DNA of 62,700 bases from an uncultured Clostridia bacterium (GCA_944391805.1 CALXUY010000007.1:1-62700); one strand, 5' to 3'. Positions 26,204 to 35,418 are shown, counted from the stretch's first letter. The notes: generated from the sequence alone by a model not told the origin. A program made the numbers and translations.

Positions 26204-27603
26204 ACCGATATAAAAAACTGTTTTCGGACACGGTGATTCTGGCATTCGGAACCTTCGGCTCCAAGCTGCTGGTGTTCCTGCTGATGCCGCTGTATACCGC
26301 GCTGCTTTCTCCGGCGGAATACGGTACCGCCGAGCTGATCACCAGCACCGCCAATCTGATCATGCCGTTTGCCTGCATGGGCATCACGACCGGGATTTTC
26401 CGGTTTGCAGCAGAGCGGGGGAATGATCAGGAGCAGGTGTTTTCCTCCAGCGTCGCGCTGCTGGGCGGGGGACTCGGCATTCTGCTGCTGATCGGCCTGC
26501 CGCTTCACTTCTTCGGCAATTTTTCGCTGAATGTGGGGCTTGTGATTCTCTATGTGCTGTTTGCCGACCTGCAGGCGGTATGCGCCCAGTATATCCGTGC
26601 CATCGACCGTACCCGTCTGTTTGCATGGCAGGGCGTGTTCAACACACTGGTCACCATCCTGTTCAACCTGCTCTTTCTGATGGTTTTTCACATGGGAGTG
26701 ACCGGCTATGTGCTCGCGGTGATTGTCGGCAATTTCCTGACGGCGGTGCTGCTGATATTCACCGGCCGTCTGTGGCGGGTGTTCCGGCCCTCAAAGGTAA
26801 AAAAGGAAACCATGCGGGAGCTGTTCCGCTTCAGCCTCCCGATGATTCCCACCACGGTCTGCTGGCTCATCACCGATCTTTCCGACCGCTACTTTGTCAC
26901 GGCCATCTGCGGGGAGACCGTCAACGGCATCTATTCGGCGGCATATAAAATTCCTACCATTGTCAACCTTGTTTCGGGTATTTTCATGCAGGCGTGGCAG
27001 TTTTCGGCGGTGGCACAGTCGTCGGACGACGGGGAGTGCAGCCGGTTTTATTCCGAGGTGTTCCGGGGCTTTCTCTCGCTTATCTTTATCGGCACCGCCG
27101 GGCTGCTTCTGCTCTCCCGTTTTCTGTGCCGGCTGCTGCTCAACATTGACTATTTTGATGCATGGCAGTATATGCCGACCCTGCTCTGCGCCGCGGCGCT
27201 GGAGGCGGTGGTATCCTTTCTTGCCACGGTGTATCTGGTCAAAAAAAAGAGTATGCATTCCTTTCTCACCGCGGTTGCGGGAACCGGCTTGAATATTCTG
27301 CTCAATGCGCTGATGATTCCCGAAATGGGCGCGCTTGGCGCGGCGATTGCAACCCTCATCGGCTATGGAGCGGTTTATCTGCTCCGGCTGTGGGACGTTC
27401 CCCGCATCCTCCCGTTCCGGCTGTATCTCCCACGCCAGCTCGCCACTCTTCTTCTGCTGCTGGCTTCGGCCGCCGTGATGACCATTGATCCGCCCGGCCG
27501 TCTGATCTGGTGCGGGCTGCTGACGCTGGCGGTTGTTGCGCTGAATCTTCCGGCACTCCTGCAAGGGCTTCGCGGATTGCTGCGGCAGCGCAAGCGGACG
27601 TAG
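26200..27603 (+). CDS. Polysaccharide flippase (MOP superfamily, Wzx-like)
   Basis: 467 residues with 12 to 14 predicted membrane helices. The N-terminus FGTFGSKLLVFLLMPLYT and the FSLPMIPTTVCWLITDLSDRYF segment fit the oligosaccharide flippase branch of the MOP superfamily. It would move a lipid-linked glycan across the membrane. The O-antigen-ligase-like protein at 19632 is a possible partner. The start overlaps the coaD stop (ATGA). Confidence 0.85.
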   Translation: MNRYKKLFSDTVILAFGTFGSKLLVFLLMPLYTALLSPAEYGTAELITSTANLIMPFACMGITTGIFRFAAERGNDQEQVFSSSVALLGGGLGILLLIGLPLHFFGNFSLNVGLVILYVLFADLQAVCAQYIRAIDRTRLFAWQGVFNTLVTILFNLLFLMVFHMGVTGYVLAVIVGNFLTAVLLIFTGRLWRVFRPSKVKKETMRELFRFSLPMIPTTVCWLITDLSDRYFVTAICGETVNGIYSAAYKIPTIVNLVSGIFMQAWQFSAVAQSSDDGECSRFYSEVFRGFLSLIFIGTAGLLLLSRFLCRLLLNIDYFDAWQYMPTLLCAAALEAVVSFLATVYLVKKKSMHSFLTAVAGTGLNILLNALMIPEMGALGAAIATLIGYGAVYLLRLWDVPRILPFRLYLPRQLATLLLLLASAAVMTIDPPGRLIWCGLLTLAVVALNLPALLQGLRGLLRQRKRT

Positions 27604-27657
27604 CAGGCTTTGAAAAAACAGCCGCCGGCCGTATTCAGGCAAATTTGCTGTATCTGT

Positions 27658-27689
27658 GCCCCTCGCTTTGGTGGCGGGGGGCTTTTTGT
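27658..27689 (+). terminator. Terminator after the flippase
   Basis: GCCCCTCGC pairs with GCGGGGGGC (nine pairs, one G-U) around TTTGGTG, followed by five T. Confidence 0.8.
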
Positions 27690-28347
27690 GTGTCGGACAA
27701 TGCGTACCCGGTGTTTCTCTGAAAAAAAGCGCGGGGCAGAGGCAGCGTTCGGTTTGTTCTGCCCAAGGGCCTTTTGCCGGGGAATGACAGAATCTGACAG
27801 GATTGTAATGCCAGTCACAAAACTCTTTCCAGATCGATATTATTCCATATTTTTCCTTCTTTTGGGCGTAATTTCAGGAAGAATTTTTTTGTGATAAATC
27901 ATTAGAATTGAGCGCAAATCGACCTGTTTTTTCTATACCCAAAATATGGGCGTTTTGCTTGACAATTCCGGTTTTTTATATTATACTATTTATATAAAAG
28001 AAAGCATTTACCGGTATTGAATGGAATACGGTGCAGTGTATCGTTCATCCTGTGCTGGGGTATTTTTCCATAAAACTTCGGCTTATAAACCGGGGATTTT
28101 TATATACCCGAAAGACTGTTATATTTATACATTCTTGGAAAAAATAAATATCGCTGTATGGAGCAATACAGCCAACTTCCGGCAATCAGCAGGGTGAGTG
28201 TGCGGCATAACACGGTAGAATGCGGTTTTTCAGAAAGGAGGTGTTCCGGATGAGAAACATTTACGGGTATCGTAGGATTCCCCCCTGAACGGTACATTGA
28301 AAGGAAGTTCAAACATCAACATCGAAAAAAGGGGGAACAAAAATAAA
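27690..28347 (+). other. AT-rich gap with promoter and leader of the CxxC-repeat gene
   Basis: No long gene is present. The promoter TTGACA (27959-27964), 17 bases, TATACT (27982-27987) lies in AT-rich sequence. The resulting leader of about 350 bases contains one tiny frame with a strong ribosome site at 28250. Nothing else was recognised. Confidence 0.65.
28250..28288 (+). CDS. Possible 12-residue leader peptide
   Basis: ATG at 28250 has AAAGGAGGTG at the ideal distance. The frame encodes MRNIYGYRRIPP and stops 59 bases before the next gene. Two Arg and two terminal Pro could slow ribosomes, so a translational attenuation role is possible. It may equally be a chance frame. Confidence 0.3.
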   Translation: MRNIYGYRRIPP

Positions 28348-30393
28348 ATGATGAAAAAAAGGATTTTTGCATTGGTACTGTCCTGTCTGGTGACACTCAC
28401 AGTACTGCCGATGGCCGCTTTTGCGGAAACCGCCTCCGCGGAGGAGCCTCATGTTCACAGCGAAGAAGAGGAATGCACACATACGTGGGTTCTGGATGCG
28501 GTTCTGAGCGAATCGGACTGCCGGAATCAAATCCACGGAATTGGAAGATATTATTGCGAAAACTGCGGTGCATATGATTATCAGCAGTTGCCGCTGCACA
28601 GCTTTGGCACCGAGGGAGTGATCACCAAGCCTGCAAGCTGCACCGAGAACGGGGTGATCACTTATACCTGCACCAAGTGCGATGCCACCTATACCGAGGG
28701 CATCACGGCGACCGGCCATACATATGACAATGGTCAGGTGACCACGGAGCCATCCTGTACCGGGAACGGGGTCAGAACCTTCACCTGCTCGGCCTGTGGG
28801 GATACCTACACCGAGGCCATTCCCGCAACCGGCCACACCTACGATGATGGAGTCAAAACAGAGGCAACCTGTACGGCAAACGGGTACACCACCTACACCT
28901 GTACCGGATGCGGCGCCTCCTATCAGACCGATATCGTTCCTGCCACCGGCCACAGCTATGACGGCGGCGTTGTCACTACGGACCCCACCTGCACCGATAA
29001 TGGAATCAAGACCTTCACCTGTACCGGTTGCGGGGCGACCTATACGCAGACCCTGCCGGCAACCGGCCACGATTACAGTCGGGTGACCGTAACCGATCCC
29101 ACCTGCACCGAGGACGGGTACACCACGCATGCCTGCGCATGCGGCGCATCCTACATCACCGATGTGGTCCCTGCCACCGGGCACAACTATGATAGCGGTG
29201 TGGTTACAACAGACCCGAGCTGCACACAAAAGGGCGTTAAGACTTTTACCTGCACAAACGGGAATTGCACGGACTTTTACACACAGGAAATTCCTGCCAC
29301 CGGGCACAGCTATGACGGTGGGGTTGTAACAGACCCGACCTGTACCGAGGAAGGGTATACCACCTACACCTGCACAAGCTGCGGTACCTCCTACAAAACC
29401 GATGTGGTTCCGGCCACCGGGCACAAATATGATGACGGAAGCGTCACAAAGGAGGCAACCTGTATTGACGAGGGCGTGATGCTCTACACCTGCACGGTCT
29501 GCGGCTATGAGCATGAAGAAATCATTCCCGCTACCGCCGAGCATCAGTGGTCCGAGCAGGAATATGTCACATCCGACGGACTCTGTGTTTACCGGCTTTG
29601 CACCGTTTGCGATGAGGTTTTGGTCCTGAAGAACTTCGGCAGCGAGGAGATTATTCCCGGAACCGATTTCTCCAAGAAAATCGACGCAGCGGTTTCGCTG
29701 TCGGCCACGTTGGATGAGAAGGTGGAGCTGACGGTTTCCATCGATGCCTCCAATGCGGATCTGGCCAAGTACACCGAGCTGTGGCTGGAGATCAACGGCG
29801 TAAAGTACACGCTGACTGCGTCGGATTTTACCGACGGAGCCTATACCGGCAAGTACCAGCTTGCCATGGTTTCTGTCGCGGAGCCGATCACGGCCGTGCT
29901 CAAAGGCACCTATTCGAGCATTGAGTGCGCGACAGAGCAGGCCTCCTACAGCTTTGCCCTGCTGGAGGGGAGCTACACGGAGGTGTCCGTGCCTACCACT
30001 GTACTGGATGGCGCGACCGCGTCGTTTGTGGGCAGAGGCGTTCTGATCGGCGAGACTGTCAGCATCCTGTATGGAATTGACGCTTCCACGGTAAAGGAGA
30101 CCGATGTTCTGGTCCTCCGGTATTACGACAATGGTGCGGTGGGAGACATTTACCGGACCATTGCGGTCAGCGATATGGAGCTGGTGGACGGTGTTTATAC
30201 TGCCGAAATTACCATCAGTGCCTCCGACTGGAAGCAGATGTTTGCCGCAACCGTTTGCGACGGAGACGGAAACGCTTTGAGCAATACCAATTATTACAGT
30301 GTGTCGCTTTATGCGTCGAGATATATCACCGACGATATGGAGGATTCGCTGTCCAAGGTTCTGCGTGCTATGATGCAGGCGATTGCGGCATAA
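28348..30393 (+). CDS. Secreted CxxC-repeat surface protein
   Basis: 681 residues. A Sec signal peptide (MMKKRIFALVLSC to about AFAET) is followed by eight repeats of about 40 residues. Each has a lone Cys, a C-x2-C pair (T-C-x-x-C-G), and most end in PATGH. The repeats alternate: one type reads G-x-K-T-F-T-C, the other G-Y-T-T-Y-T-C. Residues from about 430 form beta-rich domains ending in a YYSVSLYA segment found in other surface proteins here. There is no C-terminal membrane anchor. The repeats may bind metal or form disulfides. A 38-residue peptide gene follows 37 bases later. Confidence 0.75.
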   Translation: MMKKRIFALVLSCLVTLTVLPMAAFAETASAEEPHVHSEEEECTHTWVLDAVLSESDCRNQIHGIGRYYCENCGAYDYQQLPLHSFGTEGVITKPASCTENGVITYTCTKCDATYTEGITATGHTYDNGQVTTEPSCTGNGVRTFTCSACGDTYTEAIPATGHTYDDGVKTEATCTANGYTTYTCTGCGASYQTDIVPATGHSYDGGVVTTDPTCTDNGIKTFTCTGCGATYTQTLPATGHDYSRVTVTDPTCTEDGYTTHACACGASYITDVVPATGHNYDSGVVTTDPSCTQKGVKTFTCTNGNCTDFYTQEIPATGHSYDGGVVTDPTCTEEGYTTYTCTSCGTSYKTDVVPATGHKYDDGSVTKEATCIDEGVMLYTCTVCGYEHEEIIPATAEHQWSEQEYVTSDGLCVYRLCTVCDEVLVLKNFGSEEIIPGTDFSKKIDAAVSLSATLDEKVELTVSIDASNADLAKYTELWLEINGVKYTLTASDFTDGAYTGKYQLAMVSVAEPITAVLKGTYSSIECATEQASYSFALLEGSYTEVSVPTTVLDGATASFVGRGVLIGETVSILYGIDASTVKETDVLVLRYYDNGAVGDIYRTIAVSDMELVDGVYTAEITISASDWKQMFAATVCDGDGNALSNTNYYSVSLYASRYITDDMEDSLSKVLRAMMQAIAA

Positions 30394-30430
30394 GCAGATC
30401 GGCCGCAACGGAAAAAAGGAGGATTTCAGT

Positions 30431-30547
30431 ATGAAAAAGATTTATGAAGCATCCAAAATGGAGCTGATTGTGGTCAATCAGGATGTGATCGAAACGAGCA
30501 GCATTCCCGAGCTTGGCGGCTGGGACGATTCCGGGGATCCGTTATAA
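30431..30547 (+). CDS. Small peptide of the YxxPxLEL/DVITxS type, copy 1
   Basis: 38 residues, preceded by AAAAAAGGAGG, a very strong ribosome site. Key residues: Tyr5, Ser8, Met10, Glu11, Leu12, Asp18-Val19-Ile20, Thr22, Ser23-Ser24, then a Gly/Asp-rich acidic tail with Trp. It has no signal peptide or membrane helix. The same core occurs at 51654 and 62447, each time after a secreted protein without a membrane anchor. Function unknown. Confidence 0.65.
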   Translation: MKKIYEASKMELIVVNQDVIETSSIPELGGWDDSGDPL

Positions 30548-30655
30548 CAAGCGGTCCTTTGGGGAGCAGCACAAACAAGCAAATGCAGCACGGGCGTCGT
30601 GCGGTCGATGCCCCGATGGGTAAGTCAGTCCCATGAAGCCCGGCTGCCTGCCTTT

Positions 30656-30694
30656 CTGCGGCGGTCTCTTTTGAGGCCGCCGCAGTTGTTGTTG
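30656..30694 (+). terminator. Terminator before rplS
   Basis: CTGCGGCGG with CTC pairs with GAG and CCGCCGCAG around TTTT, followed by TTGTTGTTG. It closes the unit with the CxxC-repeat protein and its small peptide. Confidence 0.75.
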
Positions 30695-30755
30695 CCGGTT
30701 ACTTCAGCAATCCGTTGCTGTTTTTTAAAATCTTTTATTTTTTTGCAAAAAAGGC

Positions 30756-30784
30756 TTGCAATCCGGGCATTTGTATGGTATAAT
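30756..30784 (+). promoter_or_regulatory. Promoter of rplS
   Basis: TTGCAA (30756-30761), 17 bases, TATAAT (30779-30784). Confidence 0.8.
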
Positions 30785-30791
30785 ATTCATG

Positions 30792-30865
30792 TTGTGCATA
30801 TCTGCGCAAGATTTTAGGGTGGTCCGCTGCATGCTCGCATGAACACCCGGTATTCGAGGAGGAGC
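30792..30865 (+). promoter_or_regulatory. Possible ribosomal-protein leader of rplS
   Basis: The short leader can fold with GGGTG (30817-30821) pairing with CACCC (30844-30848) around an inner ATGC/GCAT hairpin. L19 mRNAs in Firmicutes can carry autoregulatory leaders; a match to that family was not verified. Confidence 0.35.
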
Positions 30866-30869
30866 CAAA

Positions 30870-31211
30870 ATGGATTTGATTCAGGCTTTTACAAACGAGC
30901 AATTGAAGAAAGAGATCCCGCTTGTGCGCATCGGTGATACCGTTCGTGTTCACAACAAGATCAAAGAGGGATCCCGCGAGAGAATTCAGATGTTCGAGGG
31001 AACCGTCATTGCCAAGCATGGCGGCGGCATTTCCGAAACCTTCACGGTTCGCCGGATTTCCTATGGCGTCGGTGTGGAGAAAACCTTCCCGATCCACTCT
31101 CCCAATGTGGAAAAGGTGGACATTATCCGCGTCGGTAAGGTCAGACGTGCAAAGCTCTACTATCTGCGCGGCAGAGTGGGCAAGGCGTCCAAGGTCAAGG
31201 AACAGATTTGA
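30870..31211 (+). CDS. rplS: Large ribosomal subunit protein bL19
   Basis: 113 residues, full length. The motifs [20 protein letters not shown] start, [29 protein letters not shown] and the basic C-terminus [16 protein letters not shown] are all present. GGAGGAG precedes the ATG. It has its own promoter and is separated from trmD by about 11 kb. Confidence 0.97.
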   Translation: MDLIQAFTNEQLKKEIPLVRIGDTVRVHNKIKEGSRERIQMFEGTVIAKHGGGISETFTVRRISYGVGVEKTFPIHSPNVEKVDIIRVGKVRRAKLYYLRGRVGKASKVKEQI

Positions 31212-31283
31212 GGAAAAAGAGACTTGCAGGGCGTGTTTGCGGCGCCGCAGGCCTCTTTCTCATGCAGGCAGAGGAGGGAATGG

Positions 31284-31985
31284 ATGATGGAACTGACAGG
31301 CTGGCTGAATGGCATGGAACGGGAGCTGACCGCCGTCTTTGGCGACCGGCTGCTGTTTTTCGGACTGCAGGGGAGCTACGGCCGGGGAGAGGCCACCGAC
31401 GCGAGCGATATTGACGTGGTTGTGATTCTCGACCGGGTGAGCTTTGCCGATCTGGAGACTTATCGGCGTCTGCTGGATCGGACCGAGCACCGGGAGCTGG
31501 TCTGTGGCTTTGTCGCCGGCAGAGCCGAGCTGGAGGGCTGGGAGCGCTCCGATCTGCTCGGTCTGCTGCTGGATACCCGGCCGATTGTCGGCTCGCTGGA
31601 GGCCATCTGCCCGCCCCTCTGCCGGGAGGATGCCCGGTTGGCCGTGCAGATAGGGGCGTGCAATCTGTATCACGCATGTTCTCACAACTATCTGCACACG
31701 CGCAGCCCCGAAATTCTGCGGGGACTGTACAAATCCGCGCGCTTTGTTGTGCGGATGCGGCACTATGCCGGGAGCGGGGCATACATCGCTTCCATGCGGG
31801 AGTTGGAGCAGGCGGTGCCGGAGCCGGACAGGCAGCTTCTGCAGCTTTGCCGCACGTTCCCGCCGGCCGAAGAGGCGGACTTTGACCGTTTGAGCCGGGT
31901 ACTGTTGGAGTGGGCCTCCGCACAGCTCGCGGGAGAGTTTTGTCGGGAGAGAAGGGAAAGACCTCGAAGGGAGGGCACCTCTTGA
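31284..31985 (+). CDS. Nucleotidyltransferase-domain protein
   Basis: 233 residues. The N-terminal minimal nucleotidyltransferase motif is GSYGRGEATDASDIDVVV (G-S-x9-D-x-D, both Asp present). The C-terminal 110 residues are helical with LYKSARFVVRMRHY, a possible substrate-binding helical domain. Substrate unknown; aminoglycoside, protein or tRNA-like targets are all possible. The last ten or so codons and the stop lie inside a dispersed repeat (31960-32099), so the natural C-terminus was probably replaced by repeat insertion. ATG at 31284 has GAGGAGGG upstream; 31280 is another but out-of-frame ATG. Confidence 0.75.
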   Translation: MMELTGWLNGMERELTAVFGDRLLFFGLQGSYGRGEATDASDIDVVVILDRVSFADLETYRRLLDRTEHRELVCGFVAGRAELEGWERSDLLGLLLDTRPIVGSLEAICPPLCREDARLAVQIGACNLYHACSHNYLHTRSPEILRGLYKSARFVVRMRHYAGSGAYIASMRELEQAVPEPDRQLLQLCRTFPPAEEADFDRLSRVLLEWASAQLAGEFCRERRERPRREGTS

Positions 31986-32099
31986 AAGAGGCCGTCCTCC
32001 CTCCGAGCCTCCCTCCTCCGAGAACTTTCCCCGGCGCAGGCCCCGTATTTTTGCAGACAGGTATGCAAAAAAGGCGAAAAGGGGGCCTGCGCCGGGGAA
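31960..32099 (-). repeat. Two-hairpin dispersed repeat, copy 4
   Basis: Minus orientation. Hairpin two lies at about 31962-32006. Hairpin one pairs CCCCGGCGCAGGCCCC (32029-32044) with GGGGCCTGCGCCGGGG (about 32082-32097). It provides the C-terminal codons of the nucleotidyltransferase gene. Confidence 0.88.
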
Positions 32100-32215
32100 G
32101 CCCTGTCCGGAGCAGGTAAGGGATTGGATATATTGGCAGCATGTTGCAACCAGGTTTACGGTTGCCTGCTATAGAAAGATACTATAAATCAAGTGTTGAA
32201 AGGAGAAAGTCTGAT

Positions 32216-32404
32216 ATGAAATTTGATTCGGCAATGCTGCTTTCGGGGGCGATTCTGACGGGGCTTACCGTATCGTTCGATGGCCATGCCTTTTTCGTGG
32301 TGTTGGGATTGGCGCTGATGGGCGGCGGATTGATCCGCCATATTGTTCCGTGGCTGAAGAAATTCCAGACACGGGATGACAAGACGTCTTCCGAAAACGA
32401 TTGA
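32216..32404 (+). CDS. Small membrane protein, unknown
   Basis: 62 residues with a hydrophobic N-terminal two-thirds, probably one or two membrane helices (about 6-24 and 26-46), and a basic then acidic soluble tail. The ATG at 32216 follows AAAGGAGAAAG. It lies between two dispersed repeats. No family recognised. Confidence 0.55.
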   Translation: MKFDSAMLLSGAILTGLTVSFDGHAFFVVLGLALMGGGLIRHIVPWLKKFQTRDDKTSSEND

Positions 32405-32527
32405 ATCTTGGTTCCGATGCGGAAAAGAAGCCCTTTTCATATTTCATTCTGATGCTTGGGTACGCTGTTTTGCAGAATGGATATCAGTTTGCACGTGTTA
32501 CCATGCGCCTCACCCGAAAGGGGTTTT

Positions 32528-32663
32528 CCCCGCTGCCGCCCCAAGACCGCAGATTTTTGCATACCGATTTGCAAAAACAGGGGCGGCAGCGGGGAAAGTT
32601 CTCGGAGGAGGGAGGCTTGGAGGGAGGGCGGCCTCTTTTAAGAGGTGCCCTCCCTCCAAGGTC
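32528..32663 (+). repeat. Two-hairpin dispersed repeat, copy 5
   Basis: Hairpin one pairs CCCCGCTGCCGCCCC (32528-32542) with GGGGCGGCAGCGGGG (32580-32594). Hairpin two is at about 32612-32660. It fills most of the 32405-32710 gap, directly upstream of the alaS promoter. Confidence 0.88.
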
Positions 32664-32710
32664 TATCTCCCCCTTCTGTCCTTCTTTTCGGTGAACATCC
32701 TGCAAAATTC

Positions 32711-32739
32711 TTGACATCGGACAGGTTTTGTGCTATACT
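32711..32739 (+). promoter_or_regulatory. Promoter of alaS
   Basis: TTGACA (32711-32716), 17 bases, TATACT (32734-32739). The leader is only about 40 bases, so there is no T-box. Confidence 0.85.
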
Positions 32740-32784
32740 ATTTGGGAATATTTTGATTGTGTCTACCGAAAGGATTCCAATGCT

Positions 32785-35418
32785 ATGAAATGGACGTCTC
32801 TCAACGACCTGCGGGAAAAATACCTTGCCTTCTTTGAATCCAAGGGGCATCTGCGTCTCCCCTCATTCTCGCTGGTTCCGGTCAATGACCCGTCGCTGCT
32901 GCTCATCAACTCGGGCATGGCTCCGATGAAAAAATATTTCACCGGAGAGGAGGAGCCGCCCTGCCGCCGGGTCACAACCTGCCAGAAGTGCATCCGTACC
33001 CCCGACCTTGAGCGCGTCGGGCACACCGCGCGGCACGGCACCTTTTTTGAGATGCTGGGCAACTTTTCCTTTGGCGATTATTTCAAGGATCAGGCGATTC
33101 CGTGGGCTTGGGAGTTTCTGACCCAAACGCTGGAAATTCCGGCCGAGCTGCTCTGGCCGTCGGTTTACGAGCAGGATGAGGAGGCATACCGCATCTGGGT
33201 GGATCAGATCGGAGTGCCGCCCGAGCGTGTGGTGAAGCTGGGCAAGGAGGACAATTTCTGGGAGCACGGCACCGGCCCCTGCGGTCCCTGCTCCGAGATC
33301 TATTTTGACCGGGGCGAAAAATATGGCTGCGGCTCGCCCGACTGCAAGCCGGGCTGCGAGTGCGACCGGTATATGGAGATCTGGAACAACGTGTTCTCCC
33401 AGTTCAACAACATGGGGGACGGCACCTATACCGAGCTGCAGCAGAAGAACATTGACACCGGTATGGGGCTGGAGCGCCTCGCCTGCGTGATGCAGGGGGT
33501 GGACAATATGTTCGAGGTGGACACCATCCGCAGGATTCTCGACGAGGTATGCGGCATTGCCGGAAAAACCTACGGAGAGGACGCATCCGCCGATGTTTCC
33601 ATCCGTGTGATCACCGACCATATCCGTTCTTCTATGTTTATGATTGCGGACGGCGTGATTCCGTCCAACGAGGGCAGAGGGTACGTCCTGCGCCGGATCC
33701 TGCGCCGGGCCTGCCGCCACGGCAAGCTGCTTGGCATCAATCACTCCTTCCTGCCGGCTCTTTGTGAGGTGGCCATCGGGGAATCCGAGGGGGCATATCC
33801 CGAGCTGGCGGAAAAGCGGGAGTATATCCTCAGGGTCATTGCCATGGAGGAGGAGCGATTTGACGCAACCATCGACGCGGGCCTTTCCATTCTCTCCAAT
33901 CTCATCCGCCGTGCGCTGACCGACGGCATGGATACCATCTCCGGGGAGGAGGTGTTCAAGCTGTATGATACCTTCGGGTTCCCGATTGACCTGACACGTG
34001 AAATTCTGGAGGAAAAGCAGCTCCACATCGACGAGCTGGCTTTTGCCGAGCTGATGAAGCAGCAAAAGGAGCGGGCACGCAGCGCCAGAGCCAATGTTTC
34101 GGGCTGGAGCGGCCGCTCCAATGGCTTGCTCTCCGAGCTGCCGAAAACCGTGTTTACCGGCTATGACGAGATGACCACCGACGGGGCACAGGTGATTGCC
34201 ATTCTGGTGGACGACCAACCGGTGGAATATGTGACCGACGGAAGCTGCACATTGGTGCTGGACAAGACCCCGTTTTACGGGGAGAGCGGCGGTCAGGTCG
34301 GCGACACGGGTACGATTTACGATCAGGACACCATGATCACCGTGACCGATACCCAAAAGGCCGACGGAATTTATCTGCACCGCTGTACGCTGGTCAACGG
34401 CGACGTCAGGGTCGGTGACCCGGTGCGCGCCGAGGTGGATCAGATGCGCCGGCAGGCCATCATGCGCAATCACTCGTCGGCACATCTGCTGCAGGCGGCG
34501 CTGCGGCAGGTGCTTGGCACACACGTTGAGCAGGCCGGCTCCTATGTGGACAACCGGCATGTCCGTTTCGACTTCACGCATTTTGCTCCCATGACCGATA
34601 AGGAATTGATGCAGGTGGAGTCATTGGTGAACGCGCATATTCTGCTGGGCGAGCCGATTGTCACGGTGGAGACCGATCTGGAAACCGCGAAGCACAGCGG
34701 CGCGATGGCGCTGTTCGGTGAAAAATATGGAGCTACGGTGCGCATGGTCAAGATGGGAACCTTTTCCACAGAGCTGTGCGGCGGCACGCATATGGACAAC
34801 ACCGCCAAGGTCGGGCTGTTCAAAATCATATCCGAGTCCTCTGTATCGGCCGGGGTGCGCCGTATTGAAGGAATTACCGGGCTTGGCATCATGCGGTATA
34901 TCACCGAAAACGAGAAACAGATAGCCGAGACCGCAAAGGTGCTCAAGGTGCAGAAGACGTCCGATCTGGTTCAGCGGGCGACCCAGCTGCAGGCCGAATT
35001 GAGTGCCGCCAGACGGGAAGTGGAGGCACTGAACGCCAAAATGGCGGCCTCCCGTGTGGATGACATCATCGCGGCGGCCAAGCCGGTGGGGGCAGTGTTC
35101 CTCGCCGCGCTGGATCTGGGCGATACCCCGGCAGACGAGGCCAGGAGCATCGCGGATGAGCTGAAGGCGCGCCGCGGAGATCTGGTGGCGGTGCTTGCCA
35201 CGCGCCGGGAGGGAGGTCTGCAGTTCCTTGCCGTTGCCGGAAAGGACGCCGTTGCGGCCGGTGCGCACGCCGGACGTCTGGTAGGCGCCGTTGCCGCTGT
35301 TGCGGGCGGAAAGGGCGGAGGACGGCCGGATAACGCGATGGCCGGCGGACGCGATGCCGGTAAGGTCGCTGATGCGCTTGCCGCCGCTTCGGGCGCACTG
35401 GAGGAGCTGTTGAAATAG
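32785..35418 (+). CDS. alaS: Alanine--tRNA ligase
   Basis: 877 residues, full length. Class II catalytic domain with SLVPVNDPSLLLINSGM and RTPDLERVGHTARH. A Zn-site region with GSPDCKPGCECDRY lies near 190-210. The editing domain has NHSSAHLLQAAL and CGGTHMDNT, and a C-terminal DHHA1 domain ends in GGGRPDNAMAGGRDA. It charges tRNA-Ala and clears mischarged Ser and Gly. The ATG at 32785 has GAAAGGA ten bases upstream; an earlier in-frame ATG lies inside the promoter. Confidence 0.97.
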   Translation: MKWTSLNDLREKYLAFFESKGHLRLPSFSLVPVNDPSLLLINSGMAPMKKYFTGEEEPPCRRVTTCQKCIRTPDLERVGHTARHGTFFEMLGNFSFGDYFKDQAIPWAWEFLTQTLEIPAELLWPSVYEQDEEAYRIWVDQIGVPPERVVKLGKEDNFWEHGTGPCGPCSEIYFDRGEKYGCGSPDCKPGCECDRYMEIWNNVFSQFNNMGDGTYTELQQKNIDTGMGLERLACVMQGVDNMFEVDTIRRILDEVCGIAGKTYGEDASADVSIRVITDHIRSSMFMIADGVIPSNEGRGYVLRRILRRACRHGKLLGINHSFLPALCEVAIGESEGAYPELAEKREYILRVIAMEEERFDATIDAGLSILSNLIRRALTDGMDTISGEEVFKLYDTFGFPIDLTREILEEKQLHIDELAFAELMKQQKERARSARANVSGWSGRSNGLLSELPKTVFTGYDEMTTDGAQVIAILVDDQPVEYVTDGSCTLVLDKTPFYGESGGQVGDTGTIYDQDTMITVTDTQKADGIYLHRCTLVNGDVRVGDPVRAEVDQMRRQAIMRNHSSAHLLQAALRQVLGTHVEQAGSYVDNRHVRFDFTHFAPMTDKELMQVESLVNAHILLGEPIVTVETDLETAKHSGAMALFGEKYGATVRMVKMGTFSTELCGGTHMDNTAKVGLFKIISESSVSAGVRRIEGITGLGIMRYITENEKQIAETAKVLKVQKTSDLVQRATQLQAELSAARREVEALNAKMAASRVDDIIAAAKPVGAVFLAALDLGDTPADEARSIADELKARRGDLVAVLATRREGGLQFLAVAGKDAVAAGAHAGRLVGAVAAVAGGKGGGRPDNAMAGGRDAGKVADALAAASGALEELLK

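Noticed and set aside
32740..32784. T-box riboswitch before alaS
   Set aside because: The leader is only about 40 bases, too short for a T-box.
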